Shown: piece after piece, positions 8,101-14,438 of the stretch | Position numbering within the stretch: the first letter of the stretch is position 1 | How the letters are laid out: every line of letters begins with the position of its first letter | Assembly: GCA_945883455.1 (NCBI GenBank) | Contig: CAMCXJ010000042.1 | Coordinates: 1-14,727 of the forward strand | DNA: 14,727 bases | DNA from: Prosthecobacter debontii | Lineage (GTDB): Bacteria; Verrucomicrobiota; Verrucomicrobiia; Verrucomicrobiales; Akkermansiaceae | Direction of reading: 5' to 3' | The notes under the pieces: generated by a model | What the model was told of the DNA's origin: nothing | The model's database searches: none | What the model saw: only the letters and a program-made list of their open reading frames with translations | Translations under genes and position numbers: made by a program

Positions 8101-8811
8101 ATCAGTCCCATCTATCTTGCGGATGGCCGCAGCAGCAGCATCGAGACGCCGGTGACGGGGCCGGGCACGGTGAGCTTCGCGTGGACGGTTTCATCAGAAG
8201 CGAATTATGATTATTTCCGCTTTGAAATCGACGACACGGTCAGCGACCAGATCAGCGGCAACAGCGGTGGTAACAACATCCTCTGGGCTACGCTCACTCG
8301 GGATATTCCGGCCGGTTCGCACGTGCTGCGCTGGCGCTACATCAAGGATGGAAATGGCGAAGATGGTCTCGATGCCGCATGGCTGGACAACATCCAATAC
8401 AGGCCCGCCTTTGCCACCGGCCCGCCATACGCGCAGTGGCTCAACGGTCAATTCCCCGAGGACCTGCTTGGCAACGCCATGCACACCGGCCCGGACATCG
8501 ACTACGATGGTGACGGGCGTAGCAATCTGGAAGAGTATGCTTTCGGTGGATTGCCTATGACGCCTGATAGGGCACCCAATCCGATCTCCATCCAGCGGCA
8601 TATCAGTGAGATGTTCTTCGGATACAGCCGCGAGGTCTCTAAAACCGATCTCATCCTCACCCCGCGTGTTTCCGAAAACCTAGCGACTTGGGCGGACACG
8701 ACGTCCGAATTCGTTGCGCTTGACTCCGGACGAAACCACTATCGCGTCCGCGTGCCGTTGACGGAAGGACGAAAGTTCATCCATCTGCGGGCGACGTTGC
8801 AGCAACCGTGA
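5104..8811 (+). CDS. Secreted kexin-type subtilisin-like serine protease (S8B) with P domain and modular C-terminus
   Basis: This is a 1235-residue exported protease. A Sec signal peptide covers about residues 1-24 (hydrophobic TLTACCLLCI, probable cleavage after LQA). A propeptide-like segment runs from about 114 (VLVKFVPGFD). The S8 catalytic domain has D238 in IVDDGLEVAHPD, H277 in DTHGTACAG, oxyanion N378 in WAGGNGG and nucleophile S452 in GGTSSATP. The DDG, YSNSWGPADDG and WAGGNGG motifs are those of the kexin/furin subfamily. A proprotein-convertase P domain follows at about 539-653. Next come two Ig-like (He_PIG type) domains at about 661-738 and 746-827, each ending in an SGTP...LVLTV/LVITV pattern. 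Two homologous beta-rich modules lie at about 835-962 and 967-1098. The tail has a calcium-type loop, DIDYDGDGRSNLEEYAFGG, at 1132-1150. ATG 5104 is chosen because it places the signal peptide at the N-terminus; the frame is open back to GTG 4981, but that extension is charged and unlike a leader. There is no obvious membrane or PEP-CTERM anchor. It probably degrades or processes extracellular protein. Confidence 0.9.
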   Translation: MNLRSFTLTACCLLCIHSGDLQAQKVPPTEARTQFDIEDGGRKRGFEIATDEFSEKAAAGEKSAKAAKKANNFGELRQMARDAEVVTGNKQDIVLYETGKPRSETTRRVLTRRVLVKFVPGFDEKTAQVAIGAVETKKPSYAPDHVIYTLRGAGDSLLVLDKLRALPGVVSAEPLLARIQKRRLLPNDTFFSYNAANPGYQWHLRNTGQSPGVAGVDVNVTSVWDSYLGTGIRMGIVDDGLEVAHPDISPNADTANDHDWNDATPEDPTGNPSSDTHGTACAGVAGARGNNGSGVSGAAPQATLVGLRLIAGNVSDADEAEALTWKNDIIHLYSNSWGPADDGADLRDAGPLVKAAFANAAIVGRGGKGSIWLWAGGNGGSSQDNSNYDGYANSIYTIAVGALNSSGARSRYSEPGANVLVCAPSNDTASGHRGITTTSTNGSYIHDFGGTSSATPLAAGVVALLLQSKPTLGWRDVQEILLRSATKINPTHADWVNNSAGYHFNHDFGAGLINAQAAVTLANTWTNLGPMVTQSQAQNGLAVAIPDNNATGITRTFTIPSAVLMRVEHATVKVTATHGLRGNLNVTLTSPTGMVSNLFNAHTNDGNLNLDWTFSTVRHWGEAASGNWSVKVSDTVAGNAGTLNSVALTLHGTNITPPSAPPTITSPLAAGANAESPFSYQIAASLNPQSFSASGLPAGLSLSASGLISGTPATQGVSNITIGASNSLGTGTATLVLTVGPRLPTPPVITSSLAAAAVVNVPLSVQISATNSPTSYSASNLPAGVTVNTQTGAISGTPTVIGTFNASISATNADGADTDTLVITVSATASALAQALDAPQLIFTTGGDVPWITPATDTHDGVDAAQNGNVSDSQQSWLETTVTGPAFISFWFRLSSEEGYDFFRFSIDGEELWFSDGEHAWRRLGFHVPPGIHTARWNYTKDYADSSGSDTLWLDQVAVDGEQMFLSTVLDNANLSWRMPGLGTWTMQDRRTIDNVDALISPIYLADGRSSSIETPVTGPGTVSFAWTVSSEANYDYFRFEIDDTVSDQISGNSGGNNILWATLTRDIPAGSHVLRWRYIKDGNGEDGLDAAWLDNIQYRPAFATGPPYAQWLNGQFPEDLLGNAMHTGPDIDYDGDGRSNLEEYAFGGLPMTPDRAPNPISIQRHISEMFFGYSREVSKTDLILTPRVSENLATWADTTSEFVALDSGRNHYRVRVPLTEGRKFIHLRATLQQP
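7606..7989 (+). repeat. First of two tandem homologous protein modules in the protease
   Basis: The encoded module (about residues 835-962) contains SWLETTVTGPAFISFWFRLSS, GYDFFRFSIDGE, IHTARWNYTKD and TLWLDQVAVDG. It aligns with the next module segment by segment. The pattern looks like a beta-sandwich, probably carbohydrate- or surface-binding; that role is inferred. The repeat is visible in protein but has diverged in DNA. Confidence 0.7.
8002..8397 (+). repeat. Second of two tandem homologous protein modules in the protease
   Basis: This module (about residues 967-1098) repeats the pattern of the preceding one: SSSIETPVTGPGTVSFAWTVSS, NYDYFRFEIDDT, SHVLRWRYIKD and AAWLDNIQYRP. Its N-terminal strand (ANLSWRMPGLGTW) is more diverged, and it has a glycine/asparagine-rich insertion (ISGNSGGNN). 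Confidence 0.7.
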
Positions 8812-8866
8812 GTATCTAGACCGTTTGGTTAAGTCCTTTCGTTTGAATCGTGGCTGCGGATTCCAA

Positions 8867-8885
8867 CCCCCGGCCGTTTTGGGGG
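8867..8885. terminator. Possible bidirectional terminator between convergent protease and sdhA genes
   Basis: CCCCC (8867-8871) and GGGGG (8881-8885) form a 5-bp GC stem around a nine-base loop in the 123-base gap between two convergent genes. ATCTTT follows on the plus strand. The stem is short and the T-run weak, so the call rests mainly on position. Confidence 0.3.
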
Positions 8886-8934
8886 ATCTTTCCCAAACTT
8901 TCCGGATAATAGTACAGACTTTTCCGTGAAAGCT

Positions 8935-10905
8935 TTATGCGTAGCTCCGGATGGAAACTTTCACGTTCTCATATTCAAGCGGCTCTTTATGGAGAGTCGG
9001 GGTTATGCCCGGACCGTGGTATTCCCAAGCGGAGACGTAGCCGAAGGTTTCGTCGTGGCGTTTCGCCTCGCCGGGCTGGGTTTTACCAGCCTGAACTTCG
9101 GGGTCGGACTCGAAGAACTGGTGCTCGCCGCGGAAGTGGCCGCCACAGGATTCCTCGCGCTGGAGCGCGTCGTGACACATGAGCTCGCCGAACTCGAGGA
9201 AGTCGGCAACACGGCCAGCCTTTTCGAGCTCCATGTTCGGGGAATCAGCGTCGCCGGGGATGCGGACGTTCGTCCAGAATTCCTCGCGGATGCGGGCGAT
9301 TTCCTCAAGTGCCCAGGTAAGGCCTTCGGCGGTGCGCTCCATGCCGCACTTATCCCACATGACCTTGCCGAGATCACGGTGGAAGGAATCGACGGTGCGT
9401 TTCCCCTGAATGGAAAGGAGCTTGGAGATACGTTCACGGACTTCGCTTTCGACTTTGGCGAAAGCGGGATCGGCGGTGGTAACCGTGCCGGGTTGCTGGG
9501 TGGCGAGGTAGTTCGCGATGGTGGTGGGGATGACAAAATAGCCGTCGGCCAATCCCTGCATAAGCGCTGAAGCCCCGAGCCTATTCGCGCCGTGGTCAGA
9601 GAAATTCGCTTCGCCGATTACGTGGAGTCCGGGGAGGTTGGACATGAGGTTGTAGTCCACCCAGAGGCCGCCCATGGTGTAATGGACAGCAGGGTAAATC
9701 ATCATCGGGCGCTCGTAGGGATTCTCGCCAGTAATTTTCTCATACATCTGGAAAAGGTTGCCATAGCTGGCGCGGATTTTGTCCTCACCAAGGCGCTTGA
9801 TGGAGTCGCGGAAATCGAGATAAACACCGAGACCGGTGGGGGCGACACCGCGGCCTTCGTCGCAGGCTTCCTTGGCGGCGCGTGAGGAGATGTCGCGCGG
9901 TGCAAGGTTTCCGAACGACGGATATTTCCGCTCTAGGAAATAATCGCGGTCATCCTCGGAAACATCGTTGGGGTGGAGTTCGCCGGCGCGGATTTTCGCT
10001 GCGGTTTCGGCGGTTTTCGGTGCCCAGACGCGGCCGTCGTTGCGGAGCGATTCGGACATGAGGGTGAGCTTCGACTGGTAATCGCCGGAGACGGGGATGC
10101 AGGTCGGGTGGATCTGAGTGAAGCACGGGTTGGCCATCAATGCGCCACGGCGGGCGGAGCGCCATGCTGCCATGACATTACAGCCCATGGCGTTAGTGGA
10201 GAGGAAGAAGACATTGCCGTAGCCACCGGTTGCCAGGATGACCGCATCTGCCGCGTAGCTAGAGATCGCGCCAGTGTTCAGGTCGCGGACGACGATTCCC
10301 TTCGCATGGCCATCGACCTGAACGAGATCGAGTAACTCCGTGCGCGGATACATTTTCACGCCGCCCTTGTGGATTTCCTTTTCGAGAGCCTGGTAACAGC
10401 CGATCAAGAGTTGCTGACCGGTTTGTCCGCGGGCGTAGAAAGTGCGGGAAACCTGCGCTCCACCAAACGAGCGGTTGTCGAGAAGGCCGCCATACTCGCG
10501 GGCGAAGGGCACGCCTTGCGCGACGCATTGGTCAATGATGCCGCCGGAAACCTCGGCGAGGCGATAGACGTTGGCCTCGCGTGAGCGAAAGTCCCCGCCC
10601 TTGATGGTGTCATAGAAGAGGCGGTAAACGGAGTCGCCGTCGTTGCGGTAGTTCTTGGCGGCGTTGATGCCGCCCTGCGCGGCGATGGAATGAGCGCGGC
10701 GCGGCGAGTCTTGATAGCAAAAGCATTGCACGTTGTAGCCCAGCTCAGAAAGGCTGGCCGCGGCGGCTCCACCCGCTAGGCCGGAGCCGACCACGATGAT
10801 GTTGAATTTCCGCTTGTTGGCCGGGTTGATGAGCTTCGAGTTCATCTTGTGGCTGGACCATTTCTGCTCCAGAGGGCCGGCGGGGATTTTGCTGTCAAGT
10901 GTCAT
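8935..10905 (-). CDS. sdhA: Succinate dehydrogenase/fumarate reductase flavoprotein subunit
   Basis: This 656-residue subunit oxidises succinate to fumarate, or runs in reverse, passing electrons to the iron-sulfur subunit on the cytoplasmic face of the membrane. The FAD-binding Rossmann motif is VVGSGLAGG at about 38-46. H72 in AHSIAAQGG is the expected covalent FAD attachment histidine. The second dinucleotide-binding strand is [11 protein letters not shown] near 221-231. Substrate-site residues by family comparison are H266 in TQIHPT, R337 in APRDISSR and H408 in VHYTMGG, with the conserved [14 protein letters not shown] at 438-451. The length suits the long b558-linked type, as in Bacillus, Bacteroidetes and epsilonproteobacterial enzymes. 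ATG 10905 is used; M21 (10843-10845) is an alternative just before the Rossmann fold. It lies downstream of sdhC and a 61-residue gene, with a 41-base gap to the latter. No sdhB follows: the next gene is convergent. Confidence 0.95.
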   Translation of the reverse strand: MTLDSKIPAGPLEQKWSSHKMNSKLINPANKRKFNIIVVGSGLAGGAAAASLSELGYNVQCFCYQDSPRRAHSIAAQGGINAAKNYRNDGDSVYRLFYDTIKGGDFRSREANVYRLAEVSGGIIDQCVAQGVPFAREYGGLLDNRSFGGAQVSRTFYARGQTGQQLLIGCYQALEKEIHKGGVKMYPRTELLDLVQVDGHAKGIVVRDLNTGAISSYAADAVILATGGYGNVFFLSTNAMGCNVMAAWRSARRGALMANPCFTQIHPTCIPVSGDYQSKLTLMSESLRNDGRVWAPKTAETAAKIRAGELHPNDVSEDDRDYFLERKYPSFGNLAPRDISSRAAKEACDEGRGVAPTGLGVYLDFRDSIKRLGEDKIRASYGNLFQMYEKITGENPYERPMMIYPAVHYTMGGLWVDYNLMSNLPGLHVIGEANFSDHGANRLGASALMQGLADGYFVIPTTIANYLATQQPGTVTTADPAFAKVESEVRERISKLLSIQGKRTVDSFHRDLGKVMWDKCGMERTAEGLTWALEEIARIREEFWTNVRIPGDADSPNMELEKAGRVADFLEFGELMCHDALQREESCGGHFRGEHQFFESDPEVQAGKTQPGEAKRHDETFGYVSAWEYHGPGITPTLHKEPLEYENVKVSIRSYA

Positions 10906-10946
10906 GGAATTGGGATGGATTGCGGGATGCGCGGTGCTGGTGCGTT

Positions 10947-11132
10947 CTAACGCTTGCGGTTTGATCTTTTCAGTGGTTTGTGGAAGCGCGGGTCTCCCGC
11001 TTCACGGGCTTGCAGCGCACGACCCAGCGCAACTACATCGAACCCAAAAGCGGCTGCGATTTCCTCTTTGTGGCGGCGGACTTCTGCCATGACCGGATCT
11101 ATTATAGGCTTGGGATTATCAATCGTTTTCAT
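10947..11132 (-). CDS. Small hypothetical protein (61 aa) between sdhC and sdhA
   Basis: I do not recognise a named family. The peptide starts [20 protein letters not shown] and continues [26 protein letters not shown], ending in a basic tail (KRSNRKR). The pattern of an Asp-Pro, a charged helix ([13 protein letters not shown]) and a second helix beginning [10 protein letters not shown] is like small bacterial proteins often annotated as hypothetical or antitoxin-like, but no partner toxin gene is adjacent. The frame is open upstream to 11258, but that extension overlaps the end of sdhC and is arginine/histidine/cysteine-rich shadow sequence, so I start at ATG 11132. There is no Shine-Dalgarno. 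The first codons are AT-richer than the neighbours. It shares the strand of sdhC and sdhA, 71 bases after the former and 41 before the latter, so it is probably co-transcribed. A role in complex II is not supported by the sequence. Confidence 0.65.
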   Translation of the reverse strand: MKTIDNPKPIIDPVMAEVRRHKEEIAAAFGFDVVALGRALQAREAGDPRFHKPLKRSNRKR

Positions 11133-11203
11133 CGTTTTGGATCTAGCTCGGTATCGTAGTCTCAATGTAAGCGGTTGGCATTGGCGGGATATGAGACGGG
11201 ATG

Positions 11204-11896
11204 CTATTTCACAAGACCGAGCATGATGGCGACCGGGATGGAGACAAAGCCGAGCCAAATGACTGCTGCGTAGCCGAGCGAGAGCGACCGGATGAGGCCG
11301 GCCGATTTTTTTGAGCGGAATCCGAGGGTCTGGAACATGGAGGCGACGCCGTGGCTGATGTGCGAGCAGAGCAGGGTCATGGCAGTCACGTAAAACAGGA
11401 CGACGAGAACCTGCAATAAACCGCCGCTGAAGCCCGCGATGACCATTTCATAAGGAGATTCCTTGGCGATCTCCGAGAGGCGGGAGCTCGTGCGGACGGT
11501 GAAATGGAGAATGTGGAAAACGATGAAAGCAAGGACGGTGAGACCAGACCAAATCATAATCCGCGAGGACTTGGAGGCCTGGATCGTGGCCGTGTAGGCG
11601 TATCCCTCCATACGCGCGGTCTTATTTTGCCGAGTCAGGAGGATGGTCGCCCAGACGTGGAGGACGAGTACGACGATCAAGCCGAGACGAGCGACCCAGA
11701 TCAGCGCACCGTGGCCCGCCTCGTGAAGGAATTTTGCATATTCATCGAACGCCTCTTTGCCCGCGAAGATCAGCATGTTGCCTGTTAAGTGGGCTGCTAG
11801 GAAGAGCACCATGGCCAGCCCGGTTACGGCGACTACGAGCTTTTTTCCGATAGAGGAATTCCAGTAGGCGGCGGCGCTGCGAGTTAGTGCGTTCAT
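11204..11896 (-). CDS. sdhC: Succinate dehydrogenase cytochrome b558 membrane anchor subunit
   Basis: This 230-residue membrane protein has five hydrophobic helices at about 20-40, 65-88, 113-133, 155-177 and 205-228, the layout of the single-subunit, di-heme cytochrome b558 anchor. Candidate heme-ligand histidines sit in the helices: H36 (LAAHLTGN), H80 (VLHVW), H128/H131 (FHILHF) and H179/H182 (CSHISHG). The opening (SSIGKKLVVAVTGLAMVLFL) is typical of the family. It carries electrons between the iron-sulfur subunit and the quinone pool and anchors SdhA/SdhB to the membrane. It is the first gene of the sdh cluster here, and a reasonable promoter lies just upstream. ATG 11896 has no Shine-Dalgarno sequence. 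With this anchor type no separate SdhD is expected. Confidence 0.93.
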   Translation of the reverse strand: MNALTRSAAAYWNSSIGKKLVVAVTGLAMVLFLAAHLTGNMLIFAGKEAFDEYAKFLHEAGHGALIWVARLGLIVVLVLHVWATILLTRQNKTARMEGYAYTATIQASKSSRIMIWSGLTVLAFIVFHILHFTVRTSSRLSEIAKESPYEMVIAGFSGGLLQVLVVLFYVTAMTLLCSHISHGVASMFQTLGFRSKKSAGLIRSLSLGYAAVIWLGFVSIPVAIMLGLVK

Positions 11897-11918
11897 GAAT
11901 CAAATGCGGAGTCGCCCC

Positions 11919-11947
11919 TTATTAAAGTACGCTCACGGCAACTTCAA
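11919..11947 (-). promoter_or_regulatory. Candidate sigma-70-type promoter for sdhC
   Basis: Reading the minus strand, TTGAAG (11947-11942) is followed after exactly 17 bases by TAATAA (11924-11919), close to the -35 and -10 consensus. Transcription would begin about 15 bases before the sdhC ATG. The short leader and the AT-rich patch in GC-rich DNA support it; no experimental evidence is implied. Confidence 0.45.
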
Positions 11948-11992
11948 GGGGAAGAAATTCGGTTTTTTAGGGTGGTGTGCTCCGGCAGGTCG

Positions 11993-12011
11993 GGTCGCGA
12001 CCGCAGTGGTC
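11993..12011. repeat. Palindrome and overlapping inverted repeat upstream of sdhC
   Basis: GGTCGCGACC (11993-12002) is a perfect 10-bp palindrome. Its right half also pairs as GACC (11999-12002) with GGTC (12008-12011) around a GCAGT loop. A near copy, GGTTGCGACC, lies at 1393-1402 in another intergenic stretch. These may belong to a dispersed extragenic element, or may be chance in GC-rich DNA. Confidence 0.3.
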
Positions 12012-12061
12012 TCCGCTACGGATCTCAGTTCGGATGCGAGCCGCTCATTTTTTAGCGACGT

Positions 12062-12094
12062 CACCTCATAACTTTCAATCAAGTTGTGAGGGTG
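12062..12094 (-). terminator. Stem-loop downstream of rmuC, possible terminator
   Basis: CACCTCATAACTT (12062-12074) pairs with AAGTTGTGAGGGTG (12081-12094) around the loop TCAATC. This gives eleven continuous pairs including one G-T, then a one-base bulge and two more pairs. It lies 68 bases past the rmuC stop and before the sdhC promoter, where a terminator would be expected. No run of T follows immediately in the minus-strand direction, so factor-independent termination is only partly supported. Confidence 0.45.
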
Positions 12095-12162
12095 ATTTTC
12101 CGACGACGATTTTTAGAGGATCAAGCACGAGGAACTTGACTGCATGACCACTAGCAGTGTGT

Positions 12163-13644
12163 TCAAAAATCTCCAAACGCGCCCCTAAGATCACTCGCGG
12201 CGCTTTTTGAGGCGGTGTCCGCTTCTGGGACGAAGCCAAAGTCATCATTCGGCTCGAGGTCGATTTCGGGGCTGGCTAGAAGCGGGCGGGTGATTTTGTC
12301 GATGGCCTCGAGGTTAGGGAGGGTGGTGCCTTCGGGGGCGGCTTTGAGTTCCTCGAATTTCCGGGCGGTGGACATGACGCGCGTCTCGTAGGAGCCGATG
12401 GCCTTGTTGTAGTGATCGACGGCGTTGTTGAGTGAGTTGCCGAGCTTCGAGAAATGGTCGGCGAGCTTGCCGAGGCGCTCGTGCATGGTGCGGCCGAGGG
12501 CGGAGATTTCCTTGGCGTTGAGGGCAAGCGCCTCCTGCCGCCAACCGTAGGCGACGGCTTTCAGCAGAGCGATGAGGGTGGTGGGCGTGGCGAGGATGAC
12601 GCCGTGATCCACGCCACGCTCGATCAGGCCGGGATCGGAATGGAGGGCAGCGGAGAAAAAGGATTCGCTGGGCAGGAAAAGGACGGTGAACTCTGGAGTA
12701 TCGGCGAACTGGTCAGTGTATTTCTTCGAGGAAAGCTGCTGGATGTGGGTGCGCACCTGCGCGGCGTGCTGGGTGAGGAAACGCTCGCGCTCCATTTCGT
12801 CGCTGGTTTCCAGCGCGTTTAGGTAGGCGTCCATGGGGGTCTTGGAATCAACGACGATGGTTTTCCCGCCGGGGAGCCTCACGACGAGGTCGGGGCGCAG
12901 GCGCTTGCCTTCGTCGGTGGTGGAGCTGGTCTGGAGGGTGAAATCGCAATGCTCCTGCATCCCGGCAAGCTCGACGACGCGGCGGAGCTGCATCTCGCCC
13001 CATTGGCCGCGGCCGGTGGGCTGGCGGAGGGCTTTTACGAGCGAGGCGGTTTCTTTCTGGAGGCCGAGCTGGCCTTCGCCAAGGGCGCGGACTTGTTCTT
13101 TCAGCTCGGAATACGCGCCTTCGCGGAGTTTCTCGATCTCGCCGACACGGAGCTCGAATTTCCCGAGCGAGTCGGCGACGGGTTTCACCAAGTTTTCGAT
13201 GGCGACCTTGCGTTTCTCGATCTCGCCCTTCGCCTCCTCGGTTTGGGAGGCGAGGGTGGATTTCGCGAGGTGGAGGAACTGCTCGGAGGCACCTTTAAGC
13301 GCGTCGGCGGAGAGGGCTTTGAAGGTGTCGGAGAGTTTTGCTTCGGCGCGTTCGAGGAGGGCTTGCTTTTCCTGGGCGGCCTTGCGCTCGGCTTCGAGGC
13401 GGGAATTCGTTTCTGCGAGCTGGTTGCGGTAGGTCTGGGCGGCGGTTTCGTTGCTATGGCTCTCGGCGGCGATATGAGCGAGGCGGGCTTCCGTTTCTGC
13501 ATTGCGGCGTTCCTCGGCCTTGAGGCGCTCGGTCAGCGCGGATTTCGCGGAGCCTGCGGCGAGGTGCGTGAAAAGCCAGCCAACGAAGAGCGCAATGATG
13601 GCGGTGGCGATGAAAGGTAGGTAGGGTGCGAGTTCGGGTGGCAT
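12163..13644 (-). CDS. rmuC: RmuC-family DNA recombination protein
   Basis: This 493-residue protein has the RmuC layout. An N-terminal membrane segment covers about residues 8-28 (FIATAIIALFVGWLFTHL). A long Ala/Glu/Lys/Arg-rich coiled coil runs from about 34 to 205. The nuclease-like RmuC domain then begins at GRGQWGE (211-217), followed by RPDLVVRLPGG (250-260), VDSKTP (265-270), FTVLFLPSE, GVILATPTTLIALLKAVAYGWRQE and a C-terminal helical stretch. E. coli RmuC limits inversions at short inverted repeats, and the domain has a restriction-endonuclease-like fold; the exact reaction is unsettled. The acidic tail (EIDLEPNDDFGF) is variable in the family. The frame is open upstream to 13740, but I start at ATG 13644 because MPPELAPYLPF leads directly into the membrane segment. 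It is divergent from sodA, sharing a 113-base promoter region. Confidence 0.92.
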   Translation of the reverse strand: MPPELAPYLPFIATAIIALFVGWLFTHLAAGSAKSALTERLKAEERRNAETEARLAHIAAESHSNETAAQTYRNQLAETNSRLEAERKAAQEKQALLERAEAKLSDTFKALSADALKGASEQFLHLAKSTLASQTEEAKGEIEKRKVAIENLVKPVADSLGKFELRVGEIEKLREGAYSELKEQVRALGEGQLGLQKETASLVKALRQPTGRGQWGEMQLRRVVELAGMQEHCDFTLQTSSTTDEGKRLRPDLVVRLPGGKTIVVDSKTPMDAYLNALETSDEMERERFLTQHAAQVRTHIQQLSSKKYTDQFADTPEFTVLFLPSESFFSAALHSDPGLIERGVDHGVILATPTTLIALLKAVAYGWRQEALALNAKEISALGRTMHERLGKLADHFSKLGNSLNNAVDHYNKAIGSYETRVMSTARKFEELKAAPEGTTLPNLEAIDKITRPLLASPEIDLEPNDDFGFVPEADTASKSAASDLRGAFGDF

Positions 13645-13687
13645 GATGAGTTTCTTTCTACTTGCGGGAGCGGGGTTGCTGGGTTTG

Positions 13688-13716
13688 TTGTGGGGCGCGC
13701 TGCTGATGAAGATACT
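13688..13716 (+). promoter_or_regulatory. Weak candidate promoter for sodA
   Basis: TTGTGG (13688-13693) and GATACT (13711-13716) are separated by 17 bases in the divergent rmuC-sodA gap, with 41 bases from the -10 box to the sodA ATG. Agreement with consensus is 3/6 and 4/6, so this is only a suggestion. No OxyR- or Fur-like box was recognised. Confidence 0.25.
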
Positions 13717-13757
13717 GAACCGCCGCGCCAATTCAAACAACCAAGCATTTCAAGACT

Positions 13758-14381
13758 ATGGCACACACACTCCCCGACCTCGGATACGCGCTCAACGCTC
13801 TCGAACCCCACATCGACGCTCTGACGATGGAAATCCACCACGGCAGGCACCACCAAGCATACATCACCAACCTTAATAACGCGATCGCCGGTAAGGCCGA
13901 TCTCGAAGCGAAGTCCCCGCTCGACCTGATCACCCACCTCGCCGCTGTCCCTGATGACATCCGCGGCGTGGTGCGCAACAACGGCGGCGGGCACGTGAAC
14001 CACAGCTTTTTCTGGAAAGTGATCGCGCCCGGCGGAGCGAAAGCTCCCTCTGGCGATCTCGCGGCCGCCATCGACGCGGCATTCGGCTCCTTCGATGCGT
14101 TCAAAGAAGCTTTCGCAAAAGCAGGCGCAACCCGTTTCGGCTCCGGCTGGGCATGGCTTTGCAAAAAGGCCGATGGAACGCTCGCCGTCTGCTCCACCGC
14201 CAACCAAGACAACCCGCTCATGGGCGAGGCCTTCGGCGGCTGCGGCAGCACGCCCATTCTCGGCCTCGATGTCTGGGAGCACGCCTACTACCTCCACTAC
14301 CAAAACAAGCGCCCGGCCTACATCGACGCGTTCTGGAACGTCGTGAACTGGGATGTGGTCGCAGAAAACTTCGCGGGCTGA
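13758..14381 (+). CDS. sodA: Superoxide dismutase, manganese type
   Basis: This 207-residue enzyme converts superoxide to hydrogen peroxide and oxygen. The four metal ligands are visible: H27 ([11 protein letters not shown]), H82 ([11 protein letters not shown]), D171 and H175 (LDVWEHAYY). The Mn-type signature is present: the outer-sphere glutamine Q150 falls in [11 protein letters not shown], as in E. coli SodA, rather than near residue 70 as in Fe-type enzymes, where this enzyme has glycines (NNGGGH). FGSGWAWL and FWNVVNWD are also conserved. No signal peptide is present, so it should be cytoplasmic. ATG 13758 fits the family's N-terminus ([18 protein letters not shown]). It is followed on the same strand, after 57 bases, by msrA, consistent with an oxidative-stress pair. 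Metal specificity from sequence is a strong but not absolute prediction. Confidence 0.96.
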   Translation: MAHTLPDLGYALNALEPHIDALTMEIHHGRHHQAYITNLNNAIAGKADLEAKSPLDLITHLAAVPDDIRGVVRNNGGGHVNHSFFWKVIAPGGAKAPSGDLAAAIDAAFGSFDAFKEAFAKAGATRFGSGWAWLCKKADGTLAVCSTANQDNPLMGEAFGGCGSTPILGLDVWEHAYYLHYQNKRPAYIDAFWNVVNWDVVAENFAG

Positions 14382-14394
14382 TCCGAAAATCGGA

Positions 14395-14413
14395 AAAATT
14401 TCTGAGAAATTTT
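14395..14413 (+). terminator. AT-rich hairpin between sodA and msrA
   Basis: AAAATTTC (14395-14402) and GAAATTTT (14406-14413) form a perfect 8-bp stem with a TGA loop, just after a shorter CCGA/TCGG stem at 14383-14393. Its position 13 bases past the sodA stop suggests a terminator or an attenuating or RNA-stability element between sodA and msrA. The stem is AT-rich and no long T-run follows, so efficiency is doubtful. Confidence 0.35.
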
Positions 14414-14438
14414 GGTGGGTCCTACGTATCCTAACGGC

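Noticed and set aside
8926..9570. 214-residue plus-strand frame antisense to the end of sdhA
   Set aside because: It mirrors the high-GC third-position bias of sdhA, which has full family motifs on the minus strand. The peptide shows no recognisable domain.
11133..11258. Upstream extension of the 61-residue gene overlapping sdhC
   Set aside because: The extension reads through the 3' end of sdhC in another frame and has an Arg/His/Cys-rich composition unlike the rest of the protein.
12949..13620. 223-residue plus-strand frame antisense to rmuC
   Set aside because: Its Phe/Leu/Gly/Glu-rich low-complexity sequence is what the complement of the Ala/Glu/Lys coiled-coil region of RmuC produces.
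13643..13876. 77-residue plus-strand frame starting MMSFFLLAGAGLLGLLWGALL, like a small membrane protein
   Set aside because: The hydrophobic start and following basic residues are suggestive, but the frame overlaps the rmuC start codon on one side and runs through the first 119 bases of sodA in another frame. No ribosome-binding site supports it. It remains a faint possibility only.
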